Shown here: in pieces, positions 8,229-17,384 of the stretch
How positions within the stretch are numbered: the stretch's first letter is position 1
Layout of the letters: every line of letters starts with the position of its first letter
Source of the DNA: JARLGU01 sp036504535
GTDB lineage: Bacteria > Armatimonadota > Armatimonadia > Armatimonadales > Capsulimonadaceae
DNA length: 64,000 bases
NCBI GenBank assembly: GCA_036504535.1
Contig: DASXUY010000050.1
Location: 111,065-175,064, forward strand
Direction: 5' to 3'
Position numbers and translations under genes: made by a program
The notes under the pieces: generated by a model
What the model was told of the DNA's origin: nothing
Database searches by the model: none
What the model saw: the letters and a program-made list of their open reading frames with translations, nothing else

Positions 8229-9674
8229 ATGTCAGCAGCTACAGCCGACACGGTAGAAGAAAAAGGGCATGTTGCCCACACGAAACAAGCGGACGCGAAG
8301 GGTCTGGCCGGCAAGATGCGGCGCCCGATCAAGGTCGCTATGCTCGGCGCGGGAAGCGGCTTTACGCCCACCATCACCCGCGACATTTTCCAGATTCCCG
8401 GCAGCCTTGGCGGCACAATCGCCCTGGTCGACATTGATGAAAATCGCCTCAAGACGATGCATCAGGTCATCAGCAAGATGGCCAGCCTCATCAAGGAAGA
8501 CACCGGCATCGAGTGGAAGGTCGAAGCGTCGACCAACCGCCTCGATGTGCTTGCCGGCACCGACTATATCGTTGTTTGCGTCGAAGTGAGCGGCACCGCA
8601 TGTGTCCGTTTCGACAACGACATCCCGGCCAAGTATGGTATCGACCAGTGTATCGGCGACACGATCGGGCCTGGCGGTCTGTTCAAGGCGCTTCGCACGG
8701 TTCCGGTGTTCCTCGAAATCCTCAAGGATGCCGAGCGACTTTGCCCGAATGTAACCGTTCTCAACTACACCAACCCGATGAACATCATGTGCCTCTCGGC
8801 GGGCCGCTCCTCGCGCATCCCTGTCGTCGGCCTGTGCCACTCGGTTCAGGGTACCAGCCACCTGCTCGCAAAGCGCGCTGGCGTTGCGTACGATGAGATG
8901 ACCTGGGAATGCGCCGGTATCAACCACCTGGCGTGGTTCACCAAGCTTGAGCATCAGGGCAAGGATCTTTACCCGCTGCTGTTCGAGAAGGCTCAGCAGG
9001 ATGTTTACGGCGACAAGCTGGTCGACGAGACCGATGGCGATATTGTCCGCAAGGATATGATGCTGCACTTCGGCGCATTCATCACCGAGTCCAGCGGCCA
9101 CCTGTCGGAATATCTCCCCTACTACCGCAAGCGCAAGGACCTTCTTGAGAAGTACTCGCGCACCGGTTACGAGGGCGGCTCGAGCTTCTATGCGGACAAC
9201 TGGCCGACATGGCGCCAGAACGCCGACGCGCACCGCTTGAAGCTGGTGAGCGGCGAAGAGAAGATCGGCTGGGATCGATCATGGGAGTATGGCTCCTGGA
9301 TCATCGAAGCGCGCGAGAAGGATTCGCCATACCGCATCCACGGCAACGTCATGAACAACGTTGGCGGCGCGGGACAGCTTATCACCAACCTTCCTGCTGA
9401 CGGTTGCGTCGAGGTTTCGTGCCTCATCGACCAGAACGGTATCAACCCGACCCGCTACGGAAAGCTCCCTGCACAGATGGCTGCGGTTTGCGCCAGCAAC
9501 ATGGGCGTATTCGACCTGGCTGCGACGGCGTGTATCGAGAAGAGCAAGGAAGCGGCGATCTACGCCCTCCAGCTCGACCCGCTCTCCGCTGCGGTGTGCT
9601 CGCCGAACGAGATCAAGCGCATGACGCTTGAGCTCTTCGAGGCGGAGGCCGCGTTCCTGCCCGGGTTTAAGTAG
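8229..9674 (+). CDS. Glycoside hydrolase family 4 (alpha-galactosidase/alpha-glucosidase-like)
   Basis: GH4 enzymes cleave glycosides by an NAD+- and Mn2+-dependent oxidation-elimination route in the cytosol. The 481-aa protein has the Rossmann NAD motif MLGAGSGFTPTITRD (about residues 38-52), VLNYTNPMN, the metal-site Cys in VGLCHSVQGT (about 205) and the His in AGINHLAWF (about 237). IGPGGLFKALRTVP is also typical. The start ATG at 8229 follows AAGGAGAGGCTT. The CHS-type motif is as in MelA/AglA members; alpha- versus 6-phospho-specificity is not certain. A solitary gene with a repeat-rich gap downstream. Confidence 0.92.
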   Translation: MSAATADTVEEKGHVAHTKQADAKGLAGKMRRPIKVAMLGAGSGFTPTITRDIFQIPGSLGGTIALVDIDENRLKTMHQVISKMASLIKEDTGIEWKVEASTNRLDVLAGTDYIVVCVEVSGTACVRFDNDIPAKYGIDQCIGDTIGPGGLFKALRTVPVFLEILKDAERLCPNVTVLNYTNPMNIMCLSAGRSSRIPVVGLCHSVQGTSHLLAKRAGVAYDEMTWECAGINHLAWFTKLEHQGKDLYPLLFEKAQQDVYGDKLVDETDGDIVRKDMMLHFGAFITESSGHLSEYLPYYRKRKDLLEKYSRTGYEGGSSFYADNWPTWRQNADAHRLKLVSGEEKIGWDRSWEYGSWIIEAREKDSPYRIHGNVMNNVGGAGQLITNLPADGCVEVSCLIDQNGINPTRYGKLPAQMAAVCASNMGVFDLAATACIEKSKEAAIYALQLDPLSAAVCSPNEIKRMTLELFEAEAAFLPGFK

Positions 9675-9685
9675 GGGAGACGGAA

Positions 9686-9733
9686 GACCTCACCCCTAGC
9701 CCCTCTCCTACGATAAGGAGAGGGGAATCAGAA
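9686..9733. repeat. REP-like palindromic repeat, copy 2
   Basis: GACCTCACCCCTAGCCCCTC pairs with GGAGAGGGGAATCAGAA around a TACGATAA loop, directly after the GH4 gene. Same family as 7403. Confidence 0.8.
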
Positions 9734-9956
9734 TGGAAATATGCAGCCTCGATTGCTTTGGCGGTCGGGGCTGTTTTTGCGACGGTGACCTGTCCCTGAA
9801 AGAACCTCACCTCCCGCAAGCGGGTCCCTCCTCTGGCCGATGACGGCAAGTCATCTTGAAGGAAAGGCAAAGAGGTTCGGAGTGGCGGCGACGCGCGGTG
9901 TCATTACCCAATTCCCGCGCACGATCCGACCGGCGAGAGCTAGGATTGTTAGCGAT

Positions 9957-10007
9957 TACCTCATCCACCAGCCCCTTCTCCTAAGATAAGGAGAAGGGGA
10001 GTCAGAG
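9957..10007. repeat. REP-like palindromic repeat, copy 3
   Basis: CAGCCCCTTCTCCTAAGATA and GGAGAAGGGGAGTCAGAG form the two arms. Compensating changes (TTCTCC with GGAGAA, against CTCTCC with GGAGAG elsewhere) keep the stem, which supports selection on the hairpin. Confidence 0.8.
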
Positions 10008-10563
10008 GTGGTTTTGCATGTTTTGCGTTGCGCAACGCGATTCGTTTTTTGCGCGCAAAACTGTCGGCTGGATTACCCCGGTGCGTGCCGCACCACCGCA
10101 CGCGTGGGGTTGATGATGTTGTGCTCAGAAGCCGGGTCACCAATCGCGTTGGCGCTCAGAGTTGGTCGGCCGAATTACCCCTGCTCGTTAGGCTCGCTGG
10201 CCCCAAGGAATTGTATGCTATGATGTTGCGCTCAGAAGCGAGGTCACCGACCACGTTGTCGGCAGAGTACGTGTAGGATGCGGACAGGACCATCCGGAGG
10301 GCAGAGACAAGCTCTGCCCCTACGTTGAGGGCGGTTTTGCGCGTTTAGCGTTGCGCAAAGCGATTCGTTACCCCTGCTCGCACGGCTCGCTGTCCCCACT
10401 TCGTAGGGACTCTGTTGTCTGACCACGGCTTGGCTGGCCAGGTGCGTGACGGGATTCGCTATGCATGCAAAATTGGCGTTGCGATTCGTTTTTTTGCATG
10501 CAAAAATGTGGGTTGGGCCACACAACGTGAATATTTGGGCATTTCGGAATCGAAATATTCATG

Positions 10564-11205
10564 AATATTATTGTAACTACTAAGCCCCCCGTCGTGCATC
10601 TACCGATAAGCCCGGAGAGTGCGTGGCGGTTTGCAGTTACAGCCGCTACGCTCTGGCCGAAGACGGCAAGTCATCGCAATTTCCGCGCCCCCGGCATTCC
10701 GTTGTTGTTCTCATGTTCGATCAAAAAACTAAAAACTAAGCCTCCGACGGGTCCTGAAGAGTGATCATAAGAATGATCAAAGGGACCCGCCTCCGGCAGT
10801 AGGAAGTTTTTAGTTTTTGTGCTCGAACACCGGGTTCTTGGCCGGATTGAGAAAAGAAGGTCCTTCGGACCTGCCTGAGCTGCTACATATTATTGTAACT
10901 ACTCAGGCACCTAAGCAAGCACCGAACGGTTTGCTCGAAGAGTGCGTGGCGGCTTGCAGCTACAGGCGCTACGCACGCGCAAATTCCGCGCCCCCGGCAT
11001 TACGTAGTTGTTTTCATGTTCGATCAAAAAATTAAAAACTGAGCCTCCGACGGGTCCTGAAGAGTGATCATAGGAATGATCAAAGGGACCCGCCTCCGGC
11101 AGTAGGAAGTTTTTAATTTTTGTGCTCGAACACCGGGTTCTTGGCCGGATTAAGAAAAGAAGGTCCTTCGGACCTGCCTGAGCTGTTACATATTATTGTG
11201 GTTCA
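10564..11205. repeat. Tandem pair of ~320-bp repeats with internal long hairpin
   Basis: Two nearly identical units follow each other, starting at about 10564 and about 10886; each begins with ATATTATTGTAACTACT-like sequence. Each contains GTGCGTGGCGG, TTCATGTTCGATCAAAAAA, then a long inverted repeat. The outer arms are AAAAACTAAAAACT and AGTTTTTAGTTTTT, the inner arms GGGTCC and GGGACCC, with a TGATCA pair at the tip. The unit ends in GGTCC-TTC-GGACC. Part of the unit recurs at 63.76 kb. There is no transposase; it resembles a non-autonomous MITE-like element. Confidence 0.75.
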
Positions 11206-11421
11206 CGTTACATTTCAGCGTGCTAGCGATAGGCAAAAATGGTTTTGAAGGTGCAGATGCGCCGGGGCGTATTAGGGCGTCCGCTTTGGGTTTGTCGCCT
11301 TAGTATTATTGTATCACAGGAATGTTAAATTGTCAATATATATTTCTGCCTAGAGTTATATTAATAACTTACGTTCGTGAATTGGTCGCTCTCCCCGGCT
11401 ATCGAGTGTCCTGCGGAAGGA

Positions 11422-11472
11422 AGACCTCACCCCCGGCCCCTCTCCTAAGATAAGGAGAGGGGGATCAGAAGG
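11422..11472. repeat. REP-like palindromic repeat, copy 4
   Basis: GACCTCACCCCCGGCCCCTC and GGAGAGGGGGATCAGAAGG flank a TAAGATAA loop. Same family as 7403 and 9686. Confidence 0.8.
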
Positions 11473-12010
11473 GAGCCGCGGATGTGGGGCGTGTTGCGTT
11501 AGGTTCATGCGAACCGTGTGCCGAGTATTGCCGGGACTGGAAGTCCCGGCCTGACGAATTCCGCGCCTACGCTGGCGCGACATACGGCCCGGCGTCGTCG
11601 GGCAGGATGGGGTCGCCGGGAGGCAGGCCGTGGGTGGCGAGGGCTTTGAGGGCATGGCGTCGTGGCGCTTAAGAGAAGGGCCGTGAGCACTAATTATGGT
11701 CGCGTACGTATCTAACACTCGCAGACACTCGCCAGCAAAGGAAAGCCGGAAAGGCACGTATGTCTCCGTCGAACCTTTTCATCTGAAACGATACATGGGC
11801 GAGTAGGTGTTTCGGTTCAACCAGCGGGAGGGATCGGACGCAGATAGGTTTGTCATGTCGCTATAGCAAGTTCAGGGCAAGAGTTTGACGTTCGATTACC
11901 TCACGAGGTCGTACGAGGTGTACTACGCGCAAAGTTTTGCCTAACGCATATCACAATCAAAAACTTATATATTTGATAGATATCGATGACTAAGGCAATC
12001 CAAAGCGACT

Positions 12011-12041
12011 TTGGGCGTAACGGCTTCAACACGTGTATAAT
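12011..12041 (+). promoter_or_regulatory. Promoter placing transcription start at the ATG (leaderless)
   Basis: A perfect TATAAT (12036-12041) ends 7 bases before the ATG at 12049, with TTGGGC (12011-12016) as a -35 at 19 bases. Transcription would start at or next to the start codon. The same geometry is seen upstream of the IclR gene. Confidence 0.5.
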
Positions 12042-12048
12042 CGAAGCA

Positions 12049-12957
12049 ATGGATACACTGTTGCTATTCTGCTCCGACCCACTCAACCCGCGCGTGCCCG
12101 ACTGCGATTACCTCTCCGAAGCGGATGCCGTCGCGCGGCTGAACGGCCATTCGTCGCTTATAGACTTCGAATCACTCACCTCTGAAGGAAATGCCGCGAA
12201 GGCTCTGCGGCGCGTTGTGGATCGATCTGATGAATGTAGAGGCATCTATCGCGGCTGGATGGTGACGCCAGCGCAGTATTCGCAACTATACGGCGCGCTC
12301 AAGGATCGAATGATCACGTTGATCAATTCGCCTGAAGCCTTCGAGCAATGCCACTACCTTCCCCGGTGGTATCCGCTGCTCGAAGGAAATACACCTAAGT
12401 CAGTATGGACAAGTGCGCCTGAAATTAGCGACATGGCGCAAATCATGGCTAAACTCAGCGTGTTCGGTGACCGCCCTGTGATAGTCAAGGACTGGGTGAA
12501 GTCACGAAAGCACGAGTGGCTGGATGCTTGCTTTATACCTTCCGCAGCCAACCAGAGCGAAGTTGAGCGAGTTGTCGGTCGCTTCCTAGAGCTTCAAGGG
12601 GACGACCTCAATGTGGGCCTCGTTTTCCGAGAATTCGTCGAGTTCGAGCGGATTGGCAATCACCCGAAGAGTGGAATGCCATTAACCACGGAATATCGAT
12701 TGTTCTACGTTCGTGGGCGACCCATAATGGTATCTCGTTATTGGGATGACGGAGACTACACCAGCGAGCTTCCGCCGCTCAGCTACTTCAATGGCCTCGC
12801 CCAGTTGATAGATTCCCAATTCTTCACAATGGACGTTGCGAAAACGCAAACAGGAGAATGGATGGTAATGGAGCTCGGCGACGCTCAGGTCGCCGCCCTA
12901 CCCGACAATATTGATGCAGGTGCGTTTGTCGAGGCACTTGTTAACTCCGTGAAGTAG
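12049..12957 (+). CDS. ATP-grasp domain protein
   Basis: This 302-aa protein resembles ATP-grasp (R2K-type) proteins, which join a carboxylate to an amine or thiol through an acyl-phosphate. Visible landmarks are FCSDPLNPRVPD at the start, PVIVKDWVKSRKHEW (ATP-binding lysine region, about 144-158), VFREFVEFERIG, EYRLFYVRGRPI, and the metal-binding FFTMDVAKTQTGEWMVMELGDAQVA near the C-terminus in two strands. The ATG at 12049 is preferred to one at 11986 because the domain begins there and a TATAAT box lies just before it. Substrate and pathway are unknown; no biosynthetic neighbours. Confidence 0.75.
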   Translation: MDTLLLFCSDPLNPRVPDCDYLSEADAVARLNGHSSLIDFESLTSEGNAAKALRRVVDRSDECRGIYRGWMVTPAQYSQLYGALKDRMITLINSPEAFEQCHYLPRWYPLLEGNTPKSVWTSAPEISDMAQIMAKLSVFGDRPVIVKDWVKSRKHEWLDACFIPSAANQSEVERVVGRFLELQGDDLNVGLVFREFVEFERIGNHPKSGMPLTTEYRLFYVRGRPIMVSRYWDDGDYTSELPPLSYFNGLAQLIDSQFFTMDVAKTQTGEWMVMELGDAQVAALPDNIDAGAFVEALVNSVK

Positions 12958-13076
12958 CCCCATGAGAGGTCGCTTCCTTGGGCATCGCGGTGTAGCGGTT
13001 TGCGAAGTATTTGATTGCCTTAAATTGCAGTGGCAATAGCGTCGATCTCGCCTCACTATAACCGCCGCCGTTCCGC

Positions 13077-14456
13077 CTACCCGTAAGTCAGGTAGGCGGT
13101 GGCGTTGCAGGGGGCGCTGGCGGTTACTCGGAGCCAGTGGGCGCCGAAGCCGGTAGGGAACTCGTGGTGGCGGTAGGCGTTCGCGGGGACCTGGATGGTG
13201 TCGTAGGTGGCCCAGGAGCCGTCGCCAAGGAAGTCGACTTCGACGGTGAACGAGACTGGGCTGGCCGATGTGTGGGTCAGGTGGATGCCCTTTTGGTCGA
13301 AGCCGGTCATCAGGTACGGGTCGGATGGCGCGCCTGCCGCAACGTCCTGCTTCCACCACGGGCCGCCCCACCCTTTGGGCTTGCCCAGGTTCCAGAGATC
13401 GTCGGTGCGTCCCATCCAGATGCCGGACTGGGGTTCGGCGCATTGGCCGTTGCCGCCGGCGTCGTGGCTGGCGTTATCGGCGCCGATGACGAGCATGCCC
13501 TTCCAGTTGCAGAAGTCGCCGTGAACCCATAGGTGTGTCGAGATCGGGCGGATTCCCCAGACGCGGTTGCCGTACGCCCACGGCGACAGCTCGTAGAACA
13601 TACCGTGGTGGTCCATCAGCAGGCGCTCGTGTTCAATCGAACGGATCCTGGGCCATTCGGTTTGCCACTTGTGGTCGAAGCAGTGCGACGCTTTCGGGAG
13701 GCGGTAGGTGCGCCATGTTTGGTCGGCGGCGGTGAAGACTTTGAGGATGGCCGAAGCGCGGTCCCAGCCCGACGCAAAGATGGTGTTGCCGAAGAAGCCG
13801 AGGCCGTTTACGGCGACGTAAGGCTTTCGTTCGATGACAGTCCACTTTTCGCCGTCGAACTCCGCCAGCGTCCCCTCTGCCTGCTTTCCGAGGAAATCTG
13901 CTTCGGCGTAGTCGTTGTTGGCGACGACCAGCCGACCGCAGCCGGTGTAGCAGTCCTTGAAATGGCAGGACATCTCACCAGGGGTACCAAGTTCTTTGGT
14001 GAGATCAAAGAGGAACCTGGTTTCGAGTGTGTGGACGTTGAGCTCGAACAGCTCGCCTTCCATGCCAAGGACGTAGACCAGGTTTTCGGGATCGGTGAGG
14101 TGCGCCGAAGTGCCGCATGTCCGGATATCGACAAGCGAATCGACTGTGCGGACATTATGGGACGTGTCGATAACGTGCGGACCGATGATTAACTGGCTTG
14201 ATGGCGAGTGAACGTAGCGATTAGCATAGGTGCCGTCGACCGCCGCCGGGTGGCCGATCATATCGAGGTTGTCGTCGATCACACGCAGACCCGTTCCGGT
14301 GCCGGTCCCCTTGCGGTGGGAAACGTAGTTAAGCACATACAACTTGCCATTCCAGGGCATGAGGCAACCCACGCCGATTTCGCTTCGTGGCGGCCCAAAG
14401 TCCGCGACCTGTGCGAGGTGGGGATAGACCCCGCTCACGTTGATTCTGTCAGTCAT
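13077..14456 (-). CDS. Conserved beta-propeller-like protein of unknown function
   Basis: This 459-aa protein has no signal peptide and no family I can name. It is rich in Trp, Gly and His. Repeated short strands such as GKLYVLNYVSH, LVYVLGMEGELFELN, GLGFFGNTIFASGWDRAS and WKGMLVIGADNASH look like blades of a beta-propeller. The last ~70 residues (LTHTSASPVSFTVEVDF onward) resemble a beta-sandwich. The ATG follows AAGGAGACC. It lies downstream of the IclR gene on the same strand, separated by a gap with a clear palindrome, so it is the likely IclR target; a sugar-related role is only inferred. Confidence 0.6.
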   Translation of the reverse strand: MTDRINVSGVYPHLAQVADFGPPRSEIGVGCLMPWNGKLYVLNYVSHRKGTGTGTGLRVIDDNLDMIGHPAAVDGTYANRYVHSPSSQLIIGPHVIDTSHNVRTVDSLVDIRTCGTSAHLTDPENLVYVLGMEGELFELNVHTLETRFLFDLTKELGTPGEMSCHFKDCYTGCGRLVVANNDYAEADFLGKQAEGTLAEFDGEKWTVIERKPYVAVNGLGFFGNTIFASGWDRASAILKVFTAADQTWRTYRLPKASHCFDHKWQTEWPRIRSIEHERLLMDHHGMFYELSPWAYGNRVWGIRPISTHLWVHGDFCNWKGMLVIGADNASHDAGGNGQCAEPQSGIWMGRTDDLWNLGKPKGWGGPWWKQDVAAGAPSDPYLMTGFDQKGIHLTHTSASPVSFTVEVDFLGDGSWATYDTIQVPANAYRHHEFPTGFGAHWLRVTASAPCNATAYLTYG

Positions 14457-14574
14457 GATGGTCTCCTTATAGCCAAACCAGGCTGAGCCTGGACCCTTTC
14501 CGCGCTTCGGTCATGGCGATTGATTGCATTCAATCGTCGACGCGCGTACGGCCCCAGTCTAAGCCTGAACCAAA

Positions 14575-14595
14575 TTCTGTACTGCTTGTACAGAA
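14575..14595. promoter_or_regulatory. Candidate IclR operator
   Basis: A perfect inverted repeat TTCTGTAC-TGCTT-GTACAGAA sits between the IclR stop and the start of the propeller-like gene. A second one, GATTG-CATT-CAATC, lies at 14522-14535, and CCAGGCT-G-AGCCTGG at 14478-14492 just before the ribosome site. The first matches the size and symmetry of IclR-family operators. Confidence 0.55.
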
Positions 14596-14617
14596 GCTAA
14601 CTCGTAAAGTACTAACG

Positions 14618-15349
14618 TTATGATTTGCGGCCGGTGTGGGCGGCTTCGATCAGCTTTGCGGCGGTGGTAAGCGCCGCGACGTATTCCGAGCAGTTGTCTT
14701 CGTCGATTGATCCTGAAAGCGCGATGGCAGTAAATGCGGGATCGCCAACGGCTACTCCCAGCGAGCTGGTGTGATCGGTGTCGGCCTGCGCAACGTGCGA
14801 CCATCCGCGCTCGCGGTCAATGTCCAGTCGGGCGATCAGTGCATCGACAGTCTCGTACCCGGGCACGAGATTGTCGCCGTAAAGGGCGCGTACGTCATCG
14901 GACGACATACGGGCTAAGAGGGCGTGGCCTATACCCGACTGCGACGCCGGGAAGAGCCCCACCCTGCCGACAGCAACCGACGCCGACATTCCCGGGGCCG
15001 CATGGTACAGATAGCACACCTGGTCGCGCCACAGCACTCCGAGCGCGACAACAAGGCCGAGTCGCTCAAGATCTTGAAGCGGGCCGATTGCGGTTTTGAT
15101 GAGGCCCGATCCGAACAGGCTCTGCGCCGAGAGGACATGCATCGCGGGGCCCGGGACGTACTTGCGGTCGGCGGTCTGGCTGGCCATGCCGAGATGGGCA
15201 AGGGTTCGCAGAAGCCGGTTGACGCGGGTGGGCTCAAGATTGAGCTTGCGGCCCATTTCGCGGCTGCCAGTGGGGCCGTCGCTGACCGCCAGTTCTTGGA
15301 GAACTGCGAGGCCGTCGATGAGCGCTTGATTGGGTTGGGACGGTAACAT
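14618..15349 (-). CDS. IclR-family transcriptional regulator
   Basis: This 243-aa protein has the IclR winged helix-turn-helix (TGSREMGRKLNLEPTRVNRLLRTL, about residues 27-50) and an effector domain with ALLARMSSDDVRALYG and the late ALSGSIDED strand. IclR proteins form dimers/tetramers that bind short palindromes and sense small acids or sugars. The ATG at 15349 is chosen over a TTG 12 codons upstream because TATAAT ends 7 bases before it. The propeller-like gene downstream is the likely target. Confidence 0.88.
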   Translation of the reverse strand: MLPSQPNQALIDGLAVLQELAVSDGPTGSREMGRKLNLEPTRVNRLLRTLAHLGMASQTADRKYVPGPAMHVLSAQSLFGSGLIKTAIGPLQDLERLGLVVALGVLWRDQVCYLYHAAPGMSASVAVGRVGLFPASQSGIGHALLARMSSDDVRALYGDNLVPGYETVDALIARLDIDRERGWSHVAQADTDHTSSLGVAVGDPAFTAIALSGSIDEDNCSEYVAALTTAAKLIEAAHTGRKS

Positions 15350-15356
15350 TGATGCT

Positions 15357-15385
15357 ATTATAGCACCACTTTTAGATTTGCGCAA
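15357..15385 (-). promoter_or_regulatory. Leaderless-type promoter of the IclR gene
   Basis: On the minus strand TTGCGC (15380-15385), 17 bases, then TATAAT (15357-15362), then 7 bases to the ATG at 15349. The start point would fall on the start codon. Confidence 0.6.
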
Positions 15386-15501
15386 GTGGCGGATTTAGGA
15401 ATGCTCGCCGCATGGGCCGCCTGTCCGGCGAGGGCCAACGTCCCGTTGGATCGTCGAAGGGGTGGCAGAGGCATCTATTCTGCGTTAAAGGCCATGGTGA
15501 A

Positions 15502-15826
15502 GGGGTGTGCACCAAATTTGAGGCAACAATTGGCTCTACTTATCCTAGCGCTGCAAATGGGATTGCGGCATGCCGACCGCAGCGCCTCACGGCGAACGGG
15601 CCGCTCCGTGGCGAGGGTTGGCGGCGTTCTTTCGGGGACAGCGTCCTCGAAGGCGGCCCCAAACAGCGGCAGTACGCCACGATTGGGATGACGGGTTTGG
15701 GAATGTGACGATTGGCCTGGCTGCTTCTACACCGCGAACAAGTGGTGCCACCTTCTGCGGGGCAGTCCCCAAGCTTGGTTCGTTAGGAGTTGTAGCAACA
15801 TAGGATCGGATGCCTCAATCGTGAAT
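15502..15826 (+). repeat. ~310-bp dispersed repeat, family C copy 1
   Basis: Shares blocks with 22.8, 24.0 and 51.9 kb, including TCCTCGAAGGCGGCCCCAAA, which is identical in all four, and GGTGCCACCTTCTGCGGG. It starts near GGGTGTGCACC and ends near GCCTCAATCGTG, both also found in the fourth copy. It is non-coding and occupies most of the 767-base gap between the IclR and glycosyltransferase genes. The 90 bases before it contain GGCCAACGTCCCGTTGGATC, which recurs inverted at about 41740. Confidence 0.85.
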
Positions 15827-16116
15827 CGCACCCTTGGTGAAGTGATTGGGTGCACTTCACGAAAGTGGCAAGCGGCCAATGGCCGGGAAGTTTGATAGGC
15901 CATAGCCGCAGTAATTGGGCCTGTCGCGCACACTTAGCCCCGGACTTGAGTTCGCTCGCGAACAGGGGGTGTTCTTCGTCAGACCGCTTGCGTCCGTCTG
16001 CGGACTAGGAGTTCTAGTCCCGGTGAAAGAGGCGCTCTGGTTGCCATTTCGTGAAGCACACGCCCGAGCCTGTCATCGTTGCAGGGATTCGGCTGCTCGA
16101 TGGCGAATCCCGGGCT

Positions 16117-17235
16117 ATGGTATCCCCTTTGCGATCTGACGAAAATATTCCCGTGCATTTGCGTGCGCCTCGTATCGTGTTCTACGCTGTAAATGGGCTG
16201 GGGTTGGGGCATGTTACGCGGCTGCTGGCGATTGCGCGTGCGGTCAGGGCGCAACGTCCTGAGGCGCAGATACTGTTCCTTACCACGAGCGAGGCGGATT
16301 CTGTTATTTTCCACGAGGGCTTCGCGGCGATCAAGATTCCGTCGCGCAGTACGATTCGCGAGTCGCGGGTTTCGCCCGCCTCATACACCAAGTTGGTTCA
16401 CAGTGTGGTTATGAATGCCGTGGCGGCATTCAACCCGGCGATTCTGGTGTCGGACACGTTCCCGGCGGGCGCATCGCAAGAGCTTTTGTCGACACTGTCG
16501 TGGGAGATGCGCAGAGCGTTTATTTATCGTGCACAGAAGGATGAGCGGGCGTGGGATCCATTCTTTCAGGCGGCGCTGTCGCACTACGATGTATGCATTA
16601 CACCGCATCGCGAGGGCGAAGTGAATATCCCGGTCCCGGCGACTGTACCGCTGGTGTGGGCTGGGCCGATCATGATCCGGACTCGTTACGAGGCGCTGGA
16701 GCGCAGCGAGGCACGCAAGGCGCTAGGGCTGCCCGAGGGCGAGCGGCTGGCGCTGGTCACGTTTGGCGGTGGCGGCGAGACGGAGCTTAACGAAGCGGTG
16801 GATGCAGCGGTGCTGGCGTGCAAGCTGACCGGGTTCACACCTGTGGTGGTGGATGCGCCCCTGAGTCGACGACGGGCGCATATTATCGATGGGGTTTTGC
16901 GTGCATCGTACTACCCGCTGGCTGAGGTTCTGCCAGCGTTCGATGTTGCGGTGTCCGCTGCCGGATACAACTCGGTGACGGAACTGGTGCATTTTGGAAT
17001 ACCGTCGGTGCTGGTCCCGTTTGATCGCAAGCTGGACGACCAGCATGCGCGCGCGGCGGCGGTGGCAGATGCGGGAGCAGCGTTGACGTGCCCGCTCTCA
17101 ACCGACGGGATCGTTGGACACCTGGAGTCGCTGAAGATGCCCGCTTACCGGGAAGCGATTTCGAAGGCGGCGATGGTGCTCGTGCCTGACAGCGGGGCTA
17201 AGGTAGCCGCGACGTCCATCTTGAAGCTGCTGTAG
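16117..17235 (+). CDS. MurG-like glycosyltransferase (GT-B)
   Basis: This ~372-aa protein begins with a GT28-like nucleotide-fold motif VFYAVNGLGLGHVTRLLAIARA, where GxGHxxR resembles the MurG/MGT N-terminus. The C-terminal half shows LALVTFGGGGETELN, VSAAGYNSVTELVHFGIPSVLVPF (the donor-binding GYNxxxE loop) and DDQHARAA. Such enzymes transfer a sugar from UDP- or other nucleotide donors to lipid or small acceptors. The start is uncertain: ATG 16117 is taken, but a GTG at 16051 and later codons are possible. The acceptor is unknown. Confidence 0.8.
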   Translation: MVSPLRSDENIPVHLRAPRIVFYAVNGLGLGHVTRLLAIARAVRAQRPEAQILFLTTSEADSVIFHEGFAAIKIPSRSTIRESRVSPASYTKLVHSVVMNAVAAFNPAILVSDTFPAGASQELLSTLSWEMRRAFIYRAQKDERAWDPFFQAALSHYDVCITPHREGEVNIPVPATVPLVWAGPIMIRTRYEALERSEARKALGLPEGERLALVTFGGGGETELNEAVDAAVLACKLTGFTPVVVDAPLSRRRAHIIDGVLRASYYPLAEVLPAFDVAVSAAGYNSVTELVHFGIPSVLVPFDRKLDDQHARAAAVADAGAALTCPLSTDGIVGHLESLKMPAYREAISKAAMVLVPDSGAKVAATSILKLL

Positions 17236-17384
17236 GTCGGCCCCGGCTCGCTTGGCTCGCCACCCCAAAATTTGGGGTTCCGATGAGCGGGTTCGTCTTG
17301 GCGGCTGGGCTGGTGAGTCGAGGATCCGGAATTGGCGCTCACCATCCTCTCCCGAGGCGGGAGCGGAACGCAGCGAATTACGCT

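Larger units (their letters stand above)
9675..12010. other. Gene-free, repeat-rich stretch of ~2.3 kb
   Basis: No reading frame here looks like a protein. It holds three REP-like copies, a tandem pair of ~320-bp repeats (listed separately), short recurring motifs such as GCATGCAAAA and GCGTTGCGCAA (10.0-10.5 kb), and a perfect 9-bp stem GCCGGGACT-GGA-AGTCCCGGC (11530-11550). A relative of that stem recurs inside the virion block at about 29367-29385. It looks like a sink for small non-coding mobile repeats. Confidence 0.7.

Noticed and set aside
10561..11035. Short frames in the tandem repeats
   Set aside because: They follow repeat units, contain hairpin arms and have no coding signature.
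9675..12010. CRISPR array
   Set aside because: Repeats are ~50 or ~320 bp, unevenly spaced and palindromic, with no regular spacers and no cas genes.
15412..15772. Protein frames inside the 310-bp repeats
   Set aside because: Frames differ among copies, are broken by stops and shifts, and no frame is kept in all four copies; the nucleotide sequence is better conserved than any translation.
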